From NCBI GenBank assembly GCA_025266875.1, contig JALLLT010000138.1, positions 1 through 17,738 on the forward strand: DNA of 17,738 nt, in the 5' to 3' direction. The notes under the pieces were generated by a model that saw only the letters and a program-made list of their open reading frames with translations, was not told the DNA's origin and searched no databases. Position 1 is the first letter of the stretch, and each line of letters starts with the position of its first letter. A program made the translations under genes and the position numbers. The DNA is from Fennellomyces sp. T-0311 (Eukaryota > Mucoromycota > Mucoromycetes > Mucorales > Lichtheimiaceae). This document shows positions 16,929 to 17,738 of this stretch, piece by piece.

Positions 16929-17738
16929 CTACAACATCTTTTCTTCAAGCACACATCTTGGAAAGAACGATTCAGAGTGTGTTATCCACCCTTTACAGTC
17001 CTCTGGTGTAACCTTTTGAGATGATTGTATAATACGATCTGTCAAGGTATCACCAGGAGTCAGGATTTCTCGCTTGACACCTGACTTGAGCTTTGACCAG
17101 AACTCTTCAATAGGGTTTAAAAATGGAGACCACGGTGGCAAGTACAGAATAAAGTAACCTCGATCTGTGACCGCTTTTTTAACCTCCTCGGTCTTGTGAA
17201 TTGATGCATTGTCCATCACCAAAATTCTTCCGTGCATTTCGAGTTCGTCCAACAGATCCATAAGGTCGCTCAGGAATGCCTTGAAATGCTCAGCCCTTGT
17301 ATCGACTATTCCGACCACTTTCATTGCACCACTATCTGTCTTGACCCTTTTCACTCCAGTTGCTTTTTGCGGTTTTCTCATGGATAGGAGTAGAACACCT
17401 TCACCTGTTATCGCGCCCAAAATCGAGATGTTGATACCTCGCTATGTTGGAACAGCTGCTTTCGCTGGAACTCCTCTTTTCGATCGTCCAAAATTGTGCT
17501 TGATATGCAAGTTGAAACCAGCTTCATCAATGAAGATGCACTTTTGATAATCGAGTCCAGCTGCCATGACCTGGGTTGCCCAGGTCATTCACTTCGCAAT
17601 TGTAGCTGGTGAGTTACGGGTATCGGATATCTTTTCCAGCTTCTTCATAGTCAAACCGCACTTCTTAACCAAGTGCTTCTGAAGGCCACTTTGGGTGATA
17701 GAGACGCCAAATTTTGCATAGAGTGATTCCTGGGCTTG
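16929..17738 (-). pseudogene. Tc1-like (DD34E) transposase, decayed, runs off the window
   Basis: One minus-strand frame of 270 codons from the window edge to the TAG at 16929-16931, broken by a TGA at 17589-17591 and a TAG at 17442-17444. It starts in a winged-helix DNA-binding region (SLYAKFGVSITQSGLQKHL), then shows the first catalytic D in FIDEAGFN, the second in VMDNASIH, and the E in LNPIEEFW. There are 34 residues between the last D and the E, the Tc1 spacing. Such enzymes cut and paste their element at TA sites. Both stops can be single C-to-T changes (CGA to TGA, CAG to TAG). The N-terminus and one inverted repeat lie outside the window; the left inverted repeat was not found. Confidence 0.9.

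Overview
The window looks like a transposon-rich stretch of a fungal nuclear genome, most likely an early-diverging (Mucoromycota-type) lineage. Reasons: short GT-AG introns of about 53-68 bp with CTAAC/CTGAC-like branch sites, Ty3/gypsy elements with a chromodomain, a pogo/Tigger element, a Tc1-like element, and a large protein of a type I know from fungi (DUF6729-like region plus 3'-5' exonuclease). The phylum is inference. No tRNA, rRNA, CRISPR array or ordinary housekeeping gene was seen.

Left part (1 to about 9000): a nest of LTR retrotransposons. An outer Ty3/gypsy element (A) lies on the minus strand. Its gag and protease are at 6750-8731, its reverse transcriptase at 1-627, and its 5' LTR starts at 8756; the rest runs off the left edge. 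A second complete Ty3/gypsy element (B, plus strand, 628-6749, two 317-bp LTRs, 5-bp duplication AATGG) is inserted in A at the protease/RT linker. B carries two frameshifts flanking RNase H, and its chromodomain is cut in half by a 387-bp solo LTR (5732-6118, duplication GTCAG). That gives three layers of insertion.

Middle and right part (9038-16155): one large intron-containing gene on the plus strand. It encodes a zinc-binding N-terminal domain, a DDE-transposase-like domain, an inserted WRN-like DEDDy 3'-5' exonuclease, a helical region, the last transposase-like motif and a C-terminal zinc knuckle. It is split in exon 5 by an apparently complete 2536-bp pogo/Tigger transposon (12383-14918, 22-bp terminal inverted repeats, TA duplication). 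That transposon has its own TATA box, a spliced transposase gene and a C-terminal PCNA-binding motif. With one TA copy retained, the six-exon host model totals 4275 nt, exactly divisible by three (1424 codons plus stop), which supports both the splice calls and the insertion call.

Right end (16156-17738): a 19-bp-arm hairpin, a degenerate array of 13 WTTGGG units spaced about 22 bp apart, a (TA)9 tract and a decayed Tc1-like DD34E transposase on the minus strand that leaves the window.

The genes do not form a pathway. The window records layered transposon invasion, with most coding units broken by stops, frameshifts or insertions. The pogo transposase is the one coding unit that reads as intact.
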